Under the pieces are notes generated by a model. The model made no database searches. It was not told the origin of the DNA and saw nothing but the letters and a program-made list of their open reading frames with translations. Positions 8,734 through 10,971 of a DNA stretch of 10,971 bases are shown here, one piece after another. This DNA comes from Enteractinococcus sp. (GTDB taxonomy: Bacteria > Actinomycetota > Actinomycetes > Actinomycetales > Micrococcaceae). The translations under genes and the position numbers were made by a program. How positions within the stretch are numbered: position 1 is the stretch's first letter; each line of letters starts with the position of its first letter. The stretch lies in assembly GCA_029267455.1 (NCBI GenBank), contig JAJUIX010000018.1, positions 1 to 10,971 on the forward strand, written 5' to 3'.

Positions 8734-8769
8734 TTTTTGAGACTTCAACAACAGTGGTTCTCAGTCCAT

Positions 8770-9237
8770 TTACGCTGGCCGATTTGACGTCAATGTCGCT
8801 TGACCATAAAGAATAGCGTCCGACTCCCTTCTACGAACAAGCCCCTTCAAACGCTTCCCCCCGGCCCACACCCACCGCATCAGCTGCGCCGGGACCTCAG
8901 CATGCTCCTCCCGATTCACTTTCCTCCGCAACGTCGACCGCTGCAGCGCCCCGGCCCCCAGGTTGAAGGTGAACGAGACCAGCGCATCGTACTGGCCATC
9001 GGTCAGGGGTACATCGATCAGCCGCAGGACAGCGTGTTCGGCCACCTGGACATCCCGGCGCAGCAGGTCCTCGGCCTCCTGCTCAGTAATGCCCTGTTGG
9101 TACCGGTCCTGCTCATGGTCCCGAACCAGATGGCCGTAGCCGATGGTCGGGTATCCGGCCGGACAAATGTAGACGGTCGGGCTGAAGCCTTCGAAGCGCT
9201 TGATCAGGTCCAGCCCGTCCTGGGTGATGTGCCGCAT
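8770..9237 (-). CDS. Phage GH24 lysozyme (endolysin)
   Basis: A 155-residue T4-type muramidase that cleaves the peptidoglycan glycan strand during phage lysis. The GH24 catalytic spacing E-x8-(D/C)-x5-T is met exactly by E16, C25 and T31, in KRFEGF and CPAGYPTIGYGH. The block DGQYDALVSFTFNLGAGAL at about 80-98 is also characteristic. No N-terminal signal or SAR segment is seen, so export needs the holin encoded just upstream; a single base separates the holin stop from this ATG. Length is normal for the family. The last residues (ATLTSNRPA) do not look conserved and may have been altered at the junction with the defence block, since the stop lies only 36 bases from that of the converging STAND gene. 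Confidence 0.93.
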   Translation of the reverse strand: MRHITQDGLDLIKRFEGFSPTVYICPAGYPTIGYGHLVRDHEQDRYQQGITEQEAEDLLRRDVQVAEHAVLRLIDVPLTDGQYDALVSFTFNLGAGALQRSTLRRKVNREEHAEVPAQLMRWVWAGGKRLKGLVRRRESDAILYGQATLTSNRPA

Positions 9238-9238
9238 C

Positions 9239-9769
9239 TCACTGCCCTCGCGCCTTGGCCAGGGCGCGCTGGCCGAACCAGAAACTCATCACCGCCGCGA
9301 ACAGCGCCTGGGTCTCCGGATCCCAGATTTGCGGCAGGGCCACCACGAAGGCGAGGCCCTGGTCGGCCATCAGCACGTACAGGGCGCTGAGTTTCACGGC
9401 GGTGAAGAGCAGGAAGAAGGCGTAGGTGATCACCGGGCGCACCGAGGCGCGCAGGCCGTCCACCCATTTCACGCCGGTGAGCCGGTTGTCGTGCTTGTAG
9501 AGCGCCTGGCTTTGCGCTGCGCATCCTGCTCCGCGCCCTTCGGGCTCCCTGCGGTCGCGCTCTCCGCACATCCTGTGCTCCGAGTCGGCGACGTCCGCCT
9601 CCACGGCGATCTCTTCCAGGCGCTGGCTGTGACCCAGCCGCATCTGCTCCATCTGGCGGTCCAGGATGGCGAGTTCGTGTTTGCGGTCCTGGCGGTCCTG
9701 CCAGCGCCTGAGCAGGTCGGGGAAGGCGCTGGAGATGAAGCCCAGCAGGCTACCGAGCAGGGTGAGCAT
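9239..9769 (-). CDS. Phage holin, three-TM type
   Basis: A 176-residue membrane protein that should form the inner-membrane lesion releasing the lysozyme encoded immediately downstream. The N-terminus is an apolar stretch (1-18), followed by a charged, coiled-coil-like region (about 20-60), a clear membrane span at 111-134 and another apolar segment from 138 to about 168 ending in MSFWFGQRALAKARG. The last part resembles the three-TM holins of prophages and gene transfer agents. The start is supported by GGAGG at 9779-9783, nine bases before the ATG. Residues 64-86 (Arg-, Gly- and Glu-rich with two Cys) break the helical region and coincide with clustered palindromes in the DNA, so they look like an in-frame insertion; see the repeat entry. 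Whether the holin still works is unknown. Confidence 0.8.
   Translation of the reverse strand: MLTLLGSLLGFISSAFPDLLRRWQDRQDRKHELAILDRQMEQMRLGHSQRLEEIAVEADVADSEHRMCGERDRREPEGRGAGCAAQSQALYKHDNRLTGVKWVDGLRASVRPVITYAFFLLFTAVKLSALYVLMADQGLAFVVALPQIWDPETQALFAAVMSFWFGQRALAKARGQ
9512..9580 (-). repeat. In-frame palindromic insertion within the holin gene
   Basis: On the minus strand this 69-base stretch holds a run of short palindromes: GCACA-GGA-TGTGC, GCCC-GAA-GGGC, and a second GGAGCAGGATGC copy that partly repeats the first. Its length is a multiple of three and the holin frame stays open across it. Both exact ends are estimates from where the protein stops looking like a holin helix. It resembles the small palindromic elements that some bacteria carry inside coding genes. 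Confidence 0.5.
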
Positions 9770-9803
9770 GTTTATTGTCCTCCGTTCACTCTTTTCAGTG
9801 GGC

Positions 9804-10082
9804 TCAGGGCTGCTTGAACTTGATGGCCAGCCCTGCCATCAGGGCCAGCAGCAGGCCAGTGGTGGCGATGCGCACCATGGTCTGCCAGGCGGTGCGCTTG
9901 GCGAGGTTCAGTGCCTGCAGCAGGGAGCGCAGCTCGCGGATGTCCTCCCGGGCGTTTTCGCCGTCCAGGCCGACGTCGGCCAGTGCCCTCCGGGCACCGC
10001 GCTCGGCGGCCCGGCTCAGCATGTCCTCGAGGTCTTCCTGCGGCAGGGTCACCAGGGGGGTGTGCTTGTCCTGTGGCGCCAT
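9804..10082 (-). CDS. Small single-span membrane protein (DUF6127-like)
   Basis: A 92-residue protein with a charged N-terminal two-thirds, including an Ala/Arg-rich helix (LSRAAERGARRALADVG, about 22-38) and REDIRELRSLL (45-55), and one C-terminal membrane span at about 71-88 ending in KFKQP. The layout and wording match the DUF6127 proteins often seen beside prophage lysis genes; the function is unknown, with holin partner or antiholin as possibilities. The start at 10082 is chosen because GGGAGGG (10086-10092 on the minus strand) precedes it closely; the frame stays open much further upstream but that part is unlike protein and runs through gene D in another frame. It is followed after 34 bases by the holin. 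Confidence 0.72.
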   Translation of the reverse strand: MAPQDKHTPLVTLPQEDLEDMLSRAAERGARRALADVGLDGENAREDIRELRSLLQALNLAKRTAWQTMVRIATTGLLLALMAGLAIKFKQP

Positions 10083-10107
10083 AGGCCCTCCCAGAAACAC
10101 GACGGCC

Positions 10108-10170
10108 GCCCGATGGCGGGCATGTTCAGGACGAACGGTATGCCGCGAGCGCAGGGATGCGCAGGAGCGG
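10108..10170. repeat. Hairpins in the gap between gene D and the lysis cassette
   Basis: The 113-base gap 10083-10195 has no gene. It contains GCCCG-ATGG-CGGGC (10108-10121) and GCGCA-GGGA-TGCGC (10149-10162), the latter followed by GGAGCGG. The second hairpin resembles the GCACA-GGA-TGTGC unit inside the holin gene, read from the opposite strand. Neither has a T-run, so a terminator role is doubtful. Confidence 0.45.
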
Positions 10171-10195
10171 CCGTCAGAGTGGATCGGTGTTGGAA

Positions 10196-10777
10196 TCAGA
10201 GGTTGGGGGTTTCGGCTTCGATGCGGGTGACGAAGCCTCGGCCGTCGAGTTGGTGTTCGACCCGCTGGAGCAGCCACTCCCCGCCCACCGGGTCGCGCAG
10301 CCCCGTCAGTCGGATCTTGCCCTCGGCCTGCAGCGCCGGATTGCCGATCAGGGTCAGCGACAGGGTGGCGTTGCCGCGGCGCAGGGATTCCAGCTTGGCT
10401 GTGGCGGCGCGGGTTGCCGCCTCGGCGTCCGGATAGGGGTGGCGCAGGGTGTAGACCGGTTTGCCATCCCCCACCCGCACCGGCACACGGTCCGCGCCGG
10501 TCGGGTCGTGCCACCAAGCGCGCACCGCTTGGTATTTGCCGAGCTCGGCCTGGGTCATCCGGTGCCGGCTGACATCCGTGGCAGTGATGGGGATGGTGGG
10601 CAGGTCGCGGCCGGTCGCCGCCTTGGCCTCGCCCCTGGGCACAAACACCAGAAAGCCGGCCACCGGCTTGGCCACGGCACCGTGCTCCCGTGCCAAGCGG
10701 GTCAGCAGATGCAGATCGGATTCCTCGGTTTGGTCGAGGTGCGTAACATGGATACCGGCCAGGGACTCCGCCACCAA
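10196..10777 (-). pseudogene. Phage late control protein D, C-terminal remnant
   Basis: The 193 residues match the middle and C-terminal part of the P2 gpD family, the VgrG-like baseplate hub protein of contractile tails: HLDQTEESDLHLLTRLARE near the start, FLVFVPRGE at 42-50, KYQAVRAWWHDP at 81-92 and VTRIEAETPNL at the end. Intact gpD proteins are roughly 320-400 residues, so about 130 or more N-terminal residues are missing. The first possible start is a GTG at 10775-10777, preceded in frame by TTG and then TGA, and the DNA upstream turns into a terminator and a REP element instead of more gpD. It is therefore a 5'-truncated gene, probably not expressed as a working tail protein. It marks the remnant as coming from a contractile-tailed, P2-like phage. 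Confidence 0.85.
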
Positions 10778-10809
10778 TCAAAGTTCCACCGATGAAAGAC
10801 CGGTGAAAG

Positions 10810-10842
10810 AAAAGGGGCGCTCCCTTCGGTGCGCCCCTTTTT
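10810..10842. terminator. Bidirectional intrinsic terminator
   Basis: A perfect stem AAAAGGGGCGC / GCGCCCCTTTT with a ten-base loop is flanked by T-rich tracts on both strands (TTTTT on plus, TTTTCTTTC on minus). On the minus strand it would end transcription of whatever gene lies beyond the right edge. It also separates that transcription from the truncated gene D. Confidence 0.88.
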
Positions 10843-10898
10843 CGTTCCCGGCCGTTGATTTGGTGAGGACGCCCCCCGACAGACCCAACCACCGTAGG

Positions 10899-10923
10899 GT
10901 AGGAGCGGCCCATGGGCCGCGAT
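10899..10923 (+). repeat. REP-type extragenic palindrome
   Basis: GTAG followed by GAGCGGCCCATGGGCCGCGA; the core GCGGCCCATGGGCCGC (10905-10920) is a perfect 16-base palindrome. A GTAG foot next to a GC-rich palindrome is the hallmark of REP elements mobilised by RAYT (REP-associated tyrosine) transposases in Pseudomonas and related gammaproteobacteria. It implies that this end is ordinary host intergenic DNA. Confidence 0.7.
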
Positions 10924-10971
10924 ATTCTCTTGATCCATCAGACGCGCACCGCCAGACCCGTGGCGCCCCGG

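Noticed and set aside
8738..8763. TGAGA/TCTCA inverted repeat between the converging genes as a terminator
   Set aside because: The stem is only five base pairs with a long loop and no T-run on the correct side of either strand.
9200..9817. 205-codon plus-strand frame opposite the holin
   Set aside because: Histidine-, Gly- and Glu-rich antisense reading of a clear holin and lysozyme pair.
10157..10795. 212-codon plus-strand frame opposite gene D
   Set aside because: It is the antisense of the gpD remnant in GC-rich DNA and has no family resemblance.
10083..10913. Upstream extension (to 369 codons) of the DUF6127-like frame
   Set aside because: The extension overlaps gene D in another frame, crosses the terminator, and is low-complexity Arg/Gly/Pro sequence; only the part from 10082 onward looks like protein.
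10702..10938. 78-codon minus-strand frame at the right end
   Set aside because: It reads through both the REP palindrome and the terminator stem, so it is not a gene.
10938..10970. Possible C-terminal end (RGATGLAVRV then TGA) of a minus-strand gene entering from the right edge
   Set aside because: Ten residues are too few to support a gene, although the terminator about 100 bases further along would fit such an end.

Overview
The window looks like an accessory region of a gammaproteobacterial chromosome: a block of phage-defence genes on the plus strand (1 to about 8733) meets a decayed tailed-phage remnant on the minus strand (about 8770 to 10780). The gammaproteobacterial guess rests on a REP-type palindrome with a GTAG foot near the right end, the P2-like tail gene D remnant and general codon use. 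The species cannot be named from this sequence. The phage part is visibly more GC-rich than the defence part, so the two have different histories.

Region 1 (1-4836) is the distal part of a type I restriction-modification operon. The C-terminal end of an unidentified gene overlaps (ATGA) a SMODS/CD-NTase-like nucleotidyltransferase. Five bases later comes hsdR, which has a PD-(D/E)XK nuclease and a complete superfamily 2 motor. hsdR overlaps (ATGA) a YgjP-type zinc metallopeptidase. hsdM and hsdS are not in the window and are expected upstream. The close packing and two stop/start overlaps suggest one transcript with translational coupling.

Region 2 (4837-8733) starts with a 102-base gap holding two back-to-back hairpins. 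One very large gene of 1264 codons follows. It has an N-terminal Mrr-like nuclease domain, a central P-loop NTPase of STAND type and a long C-terminal part that looks helical. This is the domain plan of antiviral STAND (Avs-like) sensors, although the exact family cannot be assigned here.

Region 3 (8734-10195, minus strand) is a lysis cassette. In transcription order it is a small single-span membrane protein (DUF6127-like), a three-TM holin and a GH24 lysozyme. The lysozyme converges on the STAND gene with only 36 bases between the stop codons. The holin appears to carry an in-frame insertion made of short palindromes.

Region 4 (10196-10971) holds the C-terminal part of phage late control protein D, which lacks its N-terminal portion. 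Upstream of it lie a strong bidirectional terminator and a REP palindrome, both probably host sequence, which places one edge of the phage remnant near 10780. Nothing in the window is an RNA gene, CRISPR array or transposase.
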